Position numbers and translations under genes: made by a program. Of a stretch of DNA of 64,000 nucleotides, positions 22,606 to 34,806 are shown piece by piece. Source of the DNA: Ganoderma boninense (Eukaryota; Basidiomycota; Agaricomycetes; Polyporales; Polyporaceae); contig CM035312.1 of NCBI GenBank assembly GCA_002900995.3, forward strand, positions 3,244,602-3,308,601, read 5' to 3'. The notes below the pieces were generated by a model. That model ran no database searches and was not told the origin of the DNA. It saw only the letters and a list, made by a program, of their open reading frames with translations. Each line of letters starts with the position of its first letter. Within the stretch, counting starts at the first letter, position 1.

Positions 22606-23264
22606 TAAAATCAATAAACATCACAGTTTCTCGCTGCAGCCATGTGCACAATTATCAAGGGTCATTTCTGAGCATGTCAGCAGTGCCATGGACTCCTGGC
22701 AACATTGCACCGGGCGCCCTGTGCAAGAAATGCTCCATGTGCAAGCCTAAATGCTTTCAGACAGCCTGAGAAAACTCACAAATGAGCAGGGTGCCAGCCA
22801 CCTGTTGAAGGCTCCTAGTTCTTGAGTGCTCTCCTCGTGATCCCACTTTAGATGGTCTCCTGCAGACCCTGTGGCCCGCGAGGAACCCCCGCCACTTGCG
22901 CAGGCACCCGATTCAGACATGCCGCTCGCAGTGGCACGCTGCCATGTATGTAATCACGCCGAACGGAGAACTTGATCGCGAGTGCACCTTCAGAGTGCGC
23001 GAAGACATGCCGCACGGCAGCAATGATCAATACAGCACATAAGGGTATGAATATCATCGAGAAAGCGGCGACTGAAAGTTCTCATGGCCATCACAACCCT
23101 GTTTGTCGACGATAAGATGCAAGAAGCTACTAGCCGCCACAAAAACTTATCATAGTTGAACTTTCCATCATGCTATGTCTCCAGGTAGGAGACGCGCCGT
23201 GTGAAATATTTACATCATGTAATAGAACCTCAAACATGGTCTAATGCAGACATATTTACAGTTA
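22606..23264. other. Element interior between left end and transposase gene
   Basis: AT-richer sequence with no open frame that looks coding. It should include the 3' UTR of the transposase gene, whose stop is at 23265. Confidence 0.4.
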
Positions 23265-26200
23265 TCAATCAAGGTCGGCGAGGAGAGCATCCTGGACAGC
23301 ATTCATTAGTACAATTGGTCGGAACTTGTAGCGCTGCGGGAGGCTTACTACGTCGAATGCACCTCGGAACTTCTCTGCGCACAATGCTAGCAGGCAAACA
23401 TAACGATGAGCTTGTCTAAGATATACATGGTCAACGGAATGAATCATCGCCATAAAGACAAGGCTTACTTGCGCGCATATGCAGCTGCACCAAAGCTTCC
23501 GGCCTCTTCCTCCTTCCGTGCAGTCGTGTCCCATTGGTAGTGATGGTAGTGAAACATGCGGACTGTTCGCTGCATTTCCTCCTTCAGCAGCTCGACTTCC
23601 TCACACCATCGGGTGTGAGTGGCTTTTGAGCGCGACCAGTGTACACGACGAGCTGAATGGAAATGTGAGGGACAGCAAAACAAGATCAATGGGAAGCAAC
23701 ACTGACCTTCTTCGTGGAAATCCGCGAAGTTGCCATCACCTTCCTCGGGCGTCATGAATGCAAAGTTTTCCCAGATCCAAGAGGAGCGTTGGCGGCTTTG
23801 ACCTATGGTAGTGCGGTCGCTCGCCATCGAGAACGGAACTACGTCGCGAGGGGTCAGCGCCTGGTATCGGGGATCTGATGATTCCATTCCTAAGACCAAG
23901 AGAGCAGCCCGATGTCGGCGGTACTCGCCCGCAGCCTTGTTGGCCTCGCGCTGTGCAGTCTGGATTTTGGCTTGAGCTCGCGTCGTGTGCATCTTGCGCT
24001 GTTTTGACTTCTTCTCGACTTGCAGATACCCTACCCCAATAAGCGCTGTCCTCATGTCCTCGAGCGCATGATCGGCAGCAGCTTGACGGAGGTTACGTTC
24101 TATGTTAACAGGTTCAGACATGGAAGGTAACTCGAGGAGCTCCCTAACGTATGATGAGGGTAGTGGGAGGATGATATCGGCGATCTCTGCCAAGGTATCG
24201 CTTTGGTTTTGTGCGTTGGAGCTGCGAGAAGACCCGTCCGCAGGATCCTCATGATCTTGAAGAGTGTCGCGGAGAGGGAAGTCGGGGCCTTGACAACTTA
24301 GCGAGCTGGCCGTGCCGGCTGTCTGATACGTCAACTGCTGGACAGCATCCTCTACCAAAGGCGTGAGGTAAGAATCAAGGAGAACCCGCCATCGCGCTGC
24401 ATCCGCCAGGAATTTCTGAGAGCGTTCGCCCAGGTCGCTATCCTTTTGCAACTCGTTCTTAGAGTCGAGACGGTCCAACAGCCTCTGCCTTGTACTGGGT
24501 TAGGAAAATAGGCATCCATATACCACGGTCTGCTCACCTTTCCTGTTGAAGACCGAGGCCGTCTTGAATGACACTGAGTAGGCCAATGGCGCTCTGGGTA
24601 GAAATGGAGCGCTCCTGTGTAATTTTGGCAAGGAGCTCCCTGTCCGTCATAGCTACAAGATCATGAGCAAGCATATCATGTATTGGAGCAAAGACATACT
24701 GTTCTTGAACTCCTGACCAATTTCATACGGATTTCCGGAGAGTGCGACCTCCTCCTCACGATGGAGAACCCTTTCGACCCATTCATTGACCTTTCGCTGC
24801 CATCTGGCTAGCTTAGCACCATCGTTGATGGTCTCTTCGAGGGCAGCGAGATAGTCAGCGGTGCGCTCCTGGTGCTCGATAGCGCGCGCGTAACGTTCAG
24901 AGAGCGTGGTGGCTATAATCATGTCAGTGAAGGCCAGATCTGCAATAAACACAGGTACATACGCATGGCATGCAGACGGCGAACATTCATGTCACTGTGG
25001 AAGTCATTGATGACATCATGGCGATGGCCCGACGACATCTCCTTGGTTTGCGATGCGAGCGCGTTGAACACAGACCAGATTCGCTCCAGAGCCTCTCCGT
25101 CTGTCATGCCAACTCCAGGCAGGAAGTTGTACGAGTACGCTGTGCGGCAAGAGCTCGTATGTGCTGGTGCATGGAACTTGCCGATGGCGGGAAGGGTGTA
25201 GGGAAAGAACATGATACGAAATGTGGACAGCGTGGGGAACTGCTCTTGTAATTCCTTGATGCGAGTTTTGAAGTGTATTCGATACTGGCAGTTGATATCG
25301 TAGCCACTGCAATGTCGACAGAGAGTGAAATACGGTGCGAGCCCTGAACACATGCAGTAGTCGACGTATGCGAACCTGTCCGAAGCACACGTCAGTGGAC
25401 GAGACGATCCCACCATTCAAAACCGACTCACGCTTCACCCCGTGGTAGATCAACAGACCCACATGGCAGGAGAAACATGTGTCGGGCGCACGAAAGCCCA
25501 ACTGTGCCACTGATGCGACCTCCGAAGCGGGAATAACCCATCGCTCCGAACTTATGACAAGTTGTTGGCTGCAACATTTTGTTCAGCTGAATACTGATGC
25601 ATTGAATGAGTCGTCACATTACCTCCTTCTTCGGAGGTTTGAACACCTTCTGAAAGTGCGAGTACTCCTTATCCTCCGCATAGTATCCAGCGGCGTTCGT
25701 CAGGGAGAAATCCGACGGGTCCATAGGCTTCATTTTCTGACTGGAGTGGAAGTTCCCATCGACCGTGTGGAAGAACATGTCCAGGTACCTTGAAACGAGT
25801 GGTGAGCAGATCCATGTAGAACGCATGACTCGGCAACTTACTTCTCTTCTTCCGGCCGTTTGTCCTGGTCAGCTGGGTCCATGTTCTTGTATGGCTGTGG
25901 ACACGCCGGACACAACACACCAAGAGATCCTGCGGGCAAACCTGGCACCGGCTGGACACCCGCTCGCCGTGTGGCGCGGAGGAACATGAATTCACGCATT
26001 GTGTTGTTCAGTTCGCGACTTCGGTCCTAATCCCCATGACGTTAGCAGTGAATCCCAGTACATCAAATATTTCATTCACCTTTGAGTCGTCAGAGACGAC
26101 ATTGTCCGTACTACGCTGCAAGAACCTCATGTAGTCGAGTCCGGTGATCTGACATTGGAGGGAGAGGAGGTGATAATCACGGAGTCCGTTGATGCTGAAC

Positions 26201-27283
26201 GCCGAACGAGGTACTTCCCAGCTACCAGGGAATAATCTGAACCGAAGCAGCTGTGACATGTCGGACACGGCGGCCTTCGTGTCATCTTCGGGGCATGCAC
26301 AGAATCGCACCTTCATCTGCGTGATCCCTTGCCCGTGAATAAGAGTCATCGGTCGAGGATTCTTAGTGCTGACTGTGCAAGGTTTCCCGCCGTGGCCGAG
26401 ATTGAGGACAAATTTATCTAGCGAGCCAAGAGAGCGACGTTGCCAAAACCGAATCGCTGGGTCCCAGACTTCAATACGATGGAAGGGGTTGTGAACGTGG
26501 TCGCGGATAATACAGTCCTCGCAGACCGTGGGGGAGTGGAAGCAGTCATAACATCGGTAGAACGGGGGGGAGAAGTGTTTCTTCTTGCAAGACCCTGGAC
26601 ATGTGCTCACGGGAGTCGGGCAAGCCTCTCGGGCGAGCAGATCATTCTGTGCGACAATGGCACATTTGAGGAACGCCTCTAGACGCGACCCAACGGGCTG
26701 CGAGGTTGTGTCAGTGCATGTCCATCCTGTAAAAAATTGAATACGAACAATTGTATTATTGACTTTGGCCTTCTTCGCTGGGGGTGCTTCTGCGGCCGGG
26801 CGATCGGCCTCCTGCCTATCAGCCTTTGACAAAGTAACTTGGGGATGACTCGAAGGGCCCGCCCGAGTTTGCGCCCGACAGATAATTTTGCAGTGCTCCG
26901 TCGGCAGCGATACCGGCGTCCGGGATCACCGATTGCGCTCCGGGAAAGTTACGAGCGGCGGCGAAAGGATCGATAGAGGAGACTGAGTGCGCAATGAGAG
27001 AAGAAAATGTCCCAGCATAGTTACGCACTGCTGCGAAAGGATCTCGAGGTGGTGAATGGGCATCAGACGTAGAATCGGCATCGGACATAGAATCGGCGAG
27101 TGTAGGAGCCGATACCGTAGTCGTTGGGCCAAACGCTGTGTAGCTAGCGCGGTCGTCGGGGGCGGTTGGGGGCATAGATTTACAGCAAGGGCACAGGGGA
27201 GCATACATCTCACTAAACAACAATCGGCCGGATACAAATAGTGCGGTAGGGCGGCGACTGCCAGGATAAGGGGAACCGGTCAT
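23265..27283 (-). CDS. KDZ transposase with CxC2 cysteine cluster
   Basis: Multi-exon gene read from 27283 downward. The CxC2-type cluster lies at 26008-26832 (CPGSCKKK, RCYDCF, CEDCIIRDHVHNPFHRIEVW, LNLGHGGKPC). The transposase core follows: VDGNFHSSQKMKP (first Asp, about 25760), GYDINCQY (second Asp, about 25299), IGKFHAPAHTSSCRTAYSYN and GVGMTDGEALERIW (Glu, about 25100), then GHRHDVINDFHSDMNVR. A helical, charged C-terminal half spans 23465-24952. The last exon (QAHRYVCLLALCAEKF) ends at 23265 after an intron with GTAAGC donor near 23468. All catalytic blocks are present, so it may be active. The start is uncertain: MTGSPYPGSRRP at about 27283 is one option. It cuts and inserts the element's ends. 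Confidence 0.85.
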
Positions 27284-28484
27284 ATCGATGAGTAATGATT
27301 GGGCGGAGGGCAGGAAAGATGTATCGTCTGTATCCGAGGAGTGCCACAGGGTGGAAAGAGATGCGGTCCGAGAACTGGAATGTAACAGGGGAAATCGCGA
27401 GGACAAGATTTGGGTGGTGGGATGGGATTCAGGACAGCAAAGGGGCCAAATAGAAGCGAGGGTATGAGGGCATGGGCCAGAATTTGGAGGCCAAGCGAGG
27501 CACTGAGTCTTCTGGCAAAGCCAGTTCTCGAGGTGCAGGGGGGATCACACTGCGGCATTGTAGCCGGTGGACTTATTGGAGTAGGGGATGGGAAACGATG
27601 TCCCGTTGGTGGTGGCAATAGACGTACCTGTGGATCAGTCCTCAACACATACAACCCAATGCCAGTCCAGCTCCCCCTCGAATGACGGCTTGTAGGTCTT
27701 GTCCCACATCTTGGAAGCCTGTGGGTCATGGCTCGAAGTTGCGATTGGACACTTGCTGGACAGTCTGATCGGGTTCGAGATCGGTGTCGTCTTCGTCCAA
27801 CTCGGAAAAGGGCACGAGGGTTGGACGACGAGGGCTGAAGGACGAGGGGTGGACAACGAGCGGACATGAGGACATGAGCAAACGTAGAGAAATGATGGCA
27901 TGCCGACGAGCGAAGGACGGGAAACGACAGGACACGACTCGTCGATGATGACCACGGACGGCGGAGATGATCCATCATCGGCGCTTGCCAGAGAACCACG
28001 GTCAGGTGAGCACAGTGTGAGTACAACAGAATGCGCGAAGTCCCACGCCACACCAATGGGCGCTTCCTGATGTTCAACTTGTCCTCGCGTCTCCAGCCAC
28101 TCTACCATCCCCACCTGACCCCACTCCCCATTCGTCTGTCTTCGCCGCCCTCTGCGACATCCCTTCGAATTCGCCACGGTGGACTCTCGCCCTACCCTCC
28201 CACGTAAGTCCACGGAGTTTTCGTTTCGGGCCTGCTGACCTCATCAGTGCCCCAGGTTCTCGAGTTCAAAAGCCTCAACCACCTCTCGGGCTGGAGAGCG
28301 GGTATACACCCAATCGAAGCCCTTGAGTCCAGCATACTTCTGTGCGGAGTGCAACGGTGTTGCACGACCCCGGGAGTCCTCAGAAACCAGCAAGAGCTCG
28401 CGTCGAAATTGCGATCCAGCCGTTGCGCCGCTGCCCATACTACGGTATGGTGGTCCATTTATGATACACTTACGCGTCGTAACC
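27284..28484 (-). other. Possible minus-strand exons of unknown protein inside KDZ element
   Basis: Three stretches look coding on the minus strand: WVYTRSPAREVVEAFELENL (ending near 28244), VEWLETRGQVEHQEAPIGVA (about 28100) and KMWDKTYKPSFEGELDWHWV (about 27680). They are in different frames with GT-AG options between them. They could be the 5' part of the transposase transcript or a separate gene. No family recognised. Confidence 0.3.
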
Positions 28485-29064
28485 ATGCCTGTGAGGCTAC
28501 AGATCAACGACAGGACGGCCACTCGGACCCAGTACGGAGTGAGTTTGGGAACTTTGACAAGGTAAGCACCTGTGCAGTGTGGCATCATAGTCTGCCCACA
28601 TCTCACGGAGATGCTCTCAGCTATTTTAGTTGCTCAATGATACTACAACGCTTGCCCGGCAACCCCCAGCTCTCGCACACCTGGTGAGCTGATCACGCAT
28701 CCTACCAAGTTTGCAACTTACACCTTTTCCAGCCCTTCATGCCTTCCGACGTCGTCAACCAAGACGAACCTGCTCTCGTCCCACCTACACATCGTCCCTC
28801 CGCCACCCCATTACCTCCTTTGGACTCTACCGCCCCACACACTCCAAGACTAGACGAGCGCCGTGTATCGTCCATGATGGAGGTTGGGATCGCGCCCGGA
28901 GCTCTGCAAGCCAACAGGATGGGCAATCGTGAGTTTTTTTTCGTTGTGAGAGTGTAGAAAAGGCCGACTAACTTCGACACAGCGCCTCTTGGATCCATGG
29001 ACGCATTCACTGGCATCGTGGCCGCGCGCGCATATACCGCCCAAGGGTGGGAATCCGACATCGT
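28485..29064 (+). CDS. Unknown multi-exon gene inside KDZ element (partial model)
   Basis: A start at 28485 gives MPVRLQINDRTATRTQYGVS with a GTAAGC donor at 28562. Proline-rich exon sequence follows from 28737 (FMPSDVVNQDEPALVPP), ending at a GTGAGT near 28930. After a CTAAC branch site and CACAG acceptor comes APLGSMDAFTGIVAARAYTA up to a GTGAGT near 29065. The middle exon and its phase are not resolved, and the 3' exons were not found. No domain recognised; role unknown. Confidence 0.35.
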
Positions 29065-30318
29065 GGTGAGTCTGTCAATTGTGTTAGCATCTCCCTCATT
29101 TCTGGGTGTATGCTTCTGTTCTTTTTGATTATGGGCGCGCTTCTAACGCACGGAGGGTTCATATACTAATGCCGTCGCTCTAGGGGGGATGTTTGGCCCA
29201 TATCTCGGCCGTTTTTGCACATTTGCTCGCGAGAGGCGCGTTTTGTTCGCGATCACGCGCACAAAACGCGCCCTTCTCCGATGGCCGCTGGGGACGGCAT
29301 GAGTATTCCCGGTGGCCACAACAGTTCGCAAGGGAAGCATTCCATATTCACTGCATCTTGGTCGTTTTCTGCCAGGGCTTTTCGCGTCCCGATGGCCCTT
29401 GACCATGCGAAATCATGTGCAGTTCTGGGCCACCATGTAGCCAATCCTATCAGGCATGTAGATCTGGGTGTTATCAGTAGTCACCAGTTTACCCCCCTCT
29501 GACAATTTTTCCATTTGCCTAATAAAACATGCAGTTATAGGGTCGGATAGCGCCAATCGGTATTCCTCGAGGAGCGGCTCCAGAGGGACTTGGGCTGTAA
29601 GATTTCCGAGAGCAGTGCTGGAGACACTTGATCTATCTCTCATCTTTCTTTGACCTGGACTGCGACGCGGCTGCAAAGGGCTGCAGTGGATCTAGCTGGA
29701 TGGAGATAACAGACATTAGATCCGGAGGGGATTGGTTACTCGTCATCTGCCTGGATTGGCCCAGACTGCCCATACCATGGACAGTGGTTGGGCGTATGCT
29801 TGGAATCCTTACACAGGGCTTTCCGGGAATATAAGGGGCACAGAAAACGCTGAAGGATATATGGGGGGAAGAAGTCGACTACAGTGACATTGTCTCTACA
29901 GTGGCAACTGGGTGCGCCTCAGCTTGCCTAGGCACATGTCCAGCGACTCACCCTAGAGTTGTGCGCGTCGATGCGCAAAACTCGTGCGTGCAGTGGCTGC
30001 AGGTTGTATCCAAGCGTGTCAAATCCGAAGTAGAGGGATGAACACAATTACGCACGCAAGGTTGGATAGAATGATGGGAGAACCCGGAATTGATGGGGGG
30101 AGTCTGATGGAGGTACCGGAATTGATGGGCGTATACGGCAGACAGCTTATCTAAGCGCTGCACAATGCTGTGCCATCAGTTCTCCACCGTGCTGGGATAC
30201 TGCACTACCGTAACCTGATGTAAAACGCAGGTCACATGATACATGAATACCGCGTGGCCGCTACGGTTCCCCACATAGACCCAATACTGCAAGGCCGCGT
30301 CCCGAGGACGGGCGTACC
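29065..30318. repeat. Degenerate stretch with a decayed partial copy of the next gene
   Basis: 29560-30200 repeats parts of 30360-30720: GAGGAGCGGCTCCAGAGGGA, CATGTCCAGCGACTCACCCT and TTCTCCACCGTGCTGGGATA occur in both, in the same order. The upstream copy has lost its frame. A minus-strand frame at 29413-29676 (LVTTDNTQIYMPDRIGYMVA) also looks coding-like but could not be joined to anything. Confidence 0.5.
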
Positions 30319-32152
30319 ATGAGCCAATCCGACTGGAAGCCCGACGACTGTGGAGTCCCGGGCGTCGGTTTCCTTGAGGAGCGGCTCCAGAGGGACTTGG
30401 TGGAGGAGGCTGGAGACACAATCTCACGCTACCTGGACTGCGACGGTGACAGTGGCGGCGCTGGATGGAGCGACATTGGCCGTTTTCTCGTCATCTGCCT
30501 GAAACATACCATGGACAGGTTGTGCTCGATCCCCGCTGTCCCTGGCGTCATTGTCTCTCTCGTGGCACATGTCCAGCGACTCACCCTAGAGTTGTGTGGC
30601 CTCGTTGAGTGGCTGCAGGTTGTATCCGTGTCCGTTGATTACGCAGATCCTCAGGGCGTATACGGCAGACCCCAGCGCTGCACAAGTTCTCCACCGTGCT
30701 GGGATACCAGTCTGGCTTCAGCATCAGCGACACATTCGACTGCAGATATTCAAGGTAGTCACCGCGGCAGACATTCCTCCTGACTTCTCCCGGATTCCGT
30801 CGTACCCTCGTCTTGTCCTGGCGAAACGTGACCTCTCCGGCGCACTGAACCTGCCGGGCGAATGGCAGAGGGCTATGGCAGCGGTCGTCAGACGCCAGCT
30901 TTGTGAGTCGCAGCTCCCGCAGCTCTTAGAAGAGGAGAAGGACGGGACGCTGCCCCCCGCCAAGCGTCTTCGTGAAGGACAAGTGTGGGTGGGCTCAGAT
31001 AGTTCTTCATTGGGCCCTGCAAAACCTGTGTTCCTCACTCGGCCTTCTCAGCAAGCCAAGACCTTGCAACATGATCTCCCTCCTGCCCCTCCCGCTTCAT
31101 CATCCCGGTCTGCTCCTGGTCTGTCCAATGCCAATCCTGCCGCAAAGAAACCATCACGTCGAGCCCGAGCCCGTCAAGCAAAAGCGCAATCGAAGCAGGG
31201 TAACGGTTTTGCCGCCATCCCGTCCCGTCAGTACTATCGGTCGCTCCACCTTTCGATCGCCCCGACCTGGGCGTCTGCCTTATCCGCAGTCAGCCCCCTC
31301 CCTCAGCCCCAGGTCTCCGTCAAGTACTTCTCCGCTCCGCCGTGGCTGTTGGATACTCTGGCTGGATTTGAAGGGTACCCGGAGAAGACAGCGCGGTATC
31401 TGCATCATTGGCTCAGCATCCGGACCTTCTGTCGTGTTCGGCTCTTCGACAGGACTGTCGCAGGGCGTCCCCTGACAATCGCAGAGTGGTGTGATGCCCT
31501 GTGGGGTGACTACGACAGCATGGACCTGCCAGAAGCGTCTTCTGGACAGTTGAGCGGGCGGCCCAAGATTCGACACGAGCTTCAGGCGAACGTTCGCCGC
31601 CTCTTCGGACAAGTTGGTTCGCTGCCATCCTACCATGCAGATGCCCCTCACCAATTCGGCAACACCCTCGTCACTCTTGAGATGGTGCGCACCGACTTGT
31701 CAATACGCTCCTCCATCGTATGGGATGCTCACGAAACAAATTGGCGATGCGAGCTACTGGCCCTGGACGCTCTGATGATCGGCTCAAATCAGTGGCAAGA
31801 GCTTGATCGGTGGATGCGAGAGTCCCTGGTATCACAGGTGTGGGGTTCCGGCACCTCGGGCATCGATATCGTCCCTCCTCTCGAGCCCCTGGTCCCTCAA
31901 TACTGTTGGCTGGAGCCTCCGCAAGAGGGATGGGAGGCTTGTCGCAAATATCTCAAGCCGTTTGTCGAGGTTCTCAGCCGATGGGAAGGGCTACCATCGG
32001 AACTGAGAGGAGCACACAAGCGTGTCATGGACTGCGGAGCCGAGGAGTATGGTCGTGTTCTACACGCTGCGGTATCATTCTATGTGGCTACGTTTGTCGC
32101 GAAGTATGAGCGCCTTCCGAGTCCTCCCGTACGTCCGTCCCCTAGTTCCTAA
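30319..32152 (+). CDS. Unknown Agaricomycete protein, KDZ passenger 1
   Basis: The start MSQSDWKPDDCGVPGVGFLE leads through a helical region (VAHVQRLTLELCGLVEWL) into ILRAYTADPSAAQVLHRAGI. The two frames join if a 28-bp GTTGTA..CGCAG segment at about 30616-30643 is removed, or by a one-base indel. A low-complexity basic linker (KKPSRRARARQAKAQSK) is followed by a second globular part (YFSAPPWLLDTLAGFEGYP, WCDALWGDYDSMD, VRRLFGQVGSLPSYHADAPH). It stops at 32152. It resembles, from memory, a hypothetical family seen in many Agaricomycete genomes (the HRAGIPVW segment); no function is known. It could serve the transposon or be cargo. Confidence 0.6.
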
Positions 32153-32553
32153 GATTCTCTGCCAATTCTGAGTCTAATTCGAATTCTAGACGTTGCGTCC
32201 TCCATGTACCTTGCAAGCTTGATGATGCTGCACATCAGCGCTCAGGTCCTGGCTGTCCGATCGACATATTGTAGCTGTTTCATGTACTTGCATTCTGTAC
32301 TTGCGTCTAGTTTAGTGTATCGTTAGCGTGATTCAAGATTTCGGTCTCAGCTTACCATTAGCGTTCGGTATACAGGAATTTCGTGCGCTGGTGGGAATTC
32401 ACATTGTTTGCATGAGTGTGACTTACATGTGCTTGCGAAAGCTCTTGACCAACGGCTGTCTCGCTCTCTCTGTTCTGTCGCTGTCCCGCCAAGTGAGTGT
32501 TGTGCGTTGCTTCCTCCTTGCAGCTGATGATTATGAGTTGTAGGATGGGCGCG
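32153..32553. other. Spacer between passenger genes 1 and 2
   Basis: No coding signal. It should hold the 3' UTR of passenger 1 and the promoter of passenger 2. Confidence 0.4.
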
Positions 32554-34449
32554 ATGAAGTGGCGGGCGCAGGAGCTCATCTTTCTTGAGAGTGTGGCAGC
32601 CAGTAAGGAAGGCCAGGCGCAGTTGAAGACGTCGCAAACGGATCGGTGCGAGGGCAGAACCTACTGGTTCCGCAATGCTACTAACCTGTTTGTCAAGAAG
32701 TACAGAGACGAATTTCCTGATTGTTTCAAAGAGGAGACAACTGTCGAGTTCGCCTATCGCCGGCAACGACAGCCACACGCAAACATCCAGCCATACCCGG
32801 CGGAGACGGAGGACGAGAGACATGCACGGTTAGATACTGTAAACAAGGTACGTTCTGTGATGTATCAGCCAATCAGTTTCCTCATCCACCCTTCCCGGAT
32901 AGCGTATCGAGAGCTGGCTGAAAAGCCACAGCGAGGGTCGAACCCGGAGCAGGCGAAACAATGGGCGCGCGTCAGACATTCCGTCCGCAGCGAATGCAAC
33001 TGTTCGCACACCTCCAAGTATTCCTGCGCCTTCCTCTGCCCTCGATGCATCTATTGTCCAGCTGGCGTCCGTGCACGCCCCACAAGGTCCGCCAGCAGGC
33101 GTCAATGCACGTTCTGACGTTCTGTCCGTGTCCACCGCCGCCGCTCAAGTCCTTTCGGTGCCGCGTAACGATCTACCAACTGACGAGTAAGCCTCGCGGT
33201 CTGTGTATGTTTAGATTCAGGCTGACAGATTTCAACAGGCAACTGTATAGGGTCTTGAACATTTTGAAGGAGATTCAGCTGACATTGTTGAAGAATCGTG
33301 GATGGGTGGGGTGGTGCCTATTTGGAGGGCTAGATGGTAGAGGCGAGTTAGGGAACTTCAAGTGCGTACTCTTGTTCACTTACATGTGTGCATTATGCTC
33401 ACTGCGTCCTAGTCATTGCACCGCGTACAATTGTGCGGGTGTATCGTTCGAAGAGTTCCTCGCAAGCAGGCTAGGAGTGACTGTCAATGGTTTAGTCACC
33501 CTCTTCGAGAACTTTGTCGGATCCTCTTTTGGTTGTGAGCACCCTGTCGCCAGGTATTGTCGAACGTTATGAGAATCTTACCGTTCCTTTACCAGTGCCT
33601 GCGCGTCCGCTCGAGGCGAAGACGTTGGCGGTTCCTGGCATGGTCGCCGGTCCGGTGTCCATCGGGCTGCCGGTCCGAGACGCATCCGCCCATCCGGGTC
33701 CAAGTCTTGCACCCAGTTCGCCGCATGCGGCCGTCTTCATGACCCCAGTAAAGGACTTGCCGCCCCCTCCCACCTCTTCACCGTTGGGCATTCTCGCTGC
33801 TGTTGCAGATGACATCTCCCTGGTCTTGTCACCTGCGTCCCACGACAACACGTCTCGCACGCCACCGACCTCTGCAACGAAGAATACCACTGAGTCATTG
33901 CAGCCCCATCTTGGCTCTCCTCATGTTGCCTTTGGGCCACCACCTCCTCGTATTTTCACCGTAGCTCCGGAGAAGTCCCAGGTGAAGAGCCACCGAAGAA
34001 GGTCTGCTGTTGCTCGCTCGCAGAACCGCGAGAACAAGGCCGGCGCTGTAGAGAAGACGTATGTCGCTGCGTTTGTCTTTGAAGTGTGACTGGCAAACTG
34101 ACACATCACGTGTAGAACCGTGAAGGCTGGAGCGAGCATGACCTTCCAGCAAACAGAGGATGTATCTCATAGAGCTCCTGATGACCAGTCTACACAGCGC
34201 GAACAGGTTACTTCGCCCGCCCTAGGGCGCGGTAAACGGCTGCGTGTCTCGACCGCGAAGGCTCTTGATCAGAGCCCGTAAGTCTTTCCTTGCTCGTATT
34301 GAAATCGTCACGGTTGCTGATTGACTACGACTAGTGATATGTCAGCTGCGAAGAAGCTCAAGCAGCGAGCTGGGGCGCTCAGAGTCACGACGGAGATTGC
34401 CAAGCAACGTGAGGTGTCGGGAGGACCAGTCAAGCGTAGGAAGTGCTAA
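32554..34449 (+). CDS. Unknown protein with disordered basic tail, KDZ passenger 2
   Basis: Exons 32554-32847 (MKWRAQELIFLESVAASKEG, FVKKYRDEFPDCF) and 32903-33186 (KRIESWLKSHSEGRTRSRRN) are clear, each with GT-AG borders and matching phase. They are followed by an exon with EQLYRVLNILKEIQLTLLKN and another with FEEFLASRLGVTVNGLVTLF. The junction at about 33535 is not resolved. The remaining long exon is Pro/Ser-rich with basic KSHRRRSAVARSQNREN. The last exons give GRGKRLRVSTAKA and a C-terminus GGPVKRRKC, stop at 34447-34449. The basic clusters could be nuclear localisation signals. No domain recognised. Confidence 0.55.
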
Positions 34450-34806
34450 ATTCGGGTAGATAGCTCGACAATAATTTTCGTCGTACATTTGGGAAAGCAA
34501 GGCACAACTACGATCGAGATATCTCACCCCTTGCTGCAGTATCTCTTCTGGAAGGACACAGATTTTTGTGACTGTGACAAACATTGAAGTGACCTGATGA
34601 TTTTCGGCAGGCAATTAGACTTTCGAATCCCGTCAGGATGCAACGACGCGACTTTCGTCGAAGACGCCCAACCTGAGCCCATAAAAAGCGAGCGACACCC
34701 CCGAGACATCTGGCAGGCAAACCCTCCCCCTCACAGCTTCTCTCAACCGCTCCCCGCTTCTCCGTGCCTTGGTTTCTGGCTCCTGGGACGTGCAGAGTTC
34801 CGCTCG
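34450..34806. other. Spacer between passenger genes 2 and 3
   Basis: No gene seen. The stretch before 34807 should hold the promoter of passenger 3. Confidence 0.4.

Noticed and set aside
23265..27283. Possible TET/JBP dioxygenase partner of the KDZ gene
   Set aside because: TET/JBP genes are known companions of KDZ elements, but no 2-oxoglutarate dioxygenase HxD..H pattern was recognised in any passenger frame.
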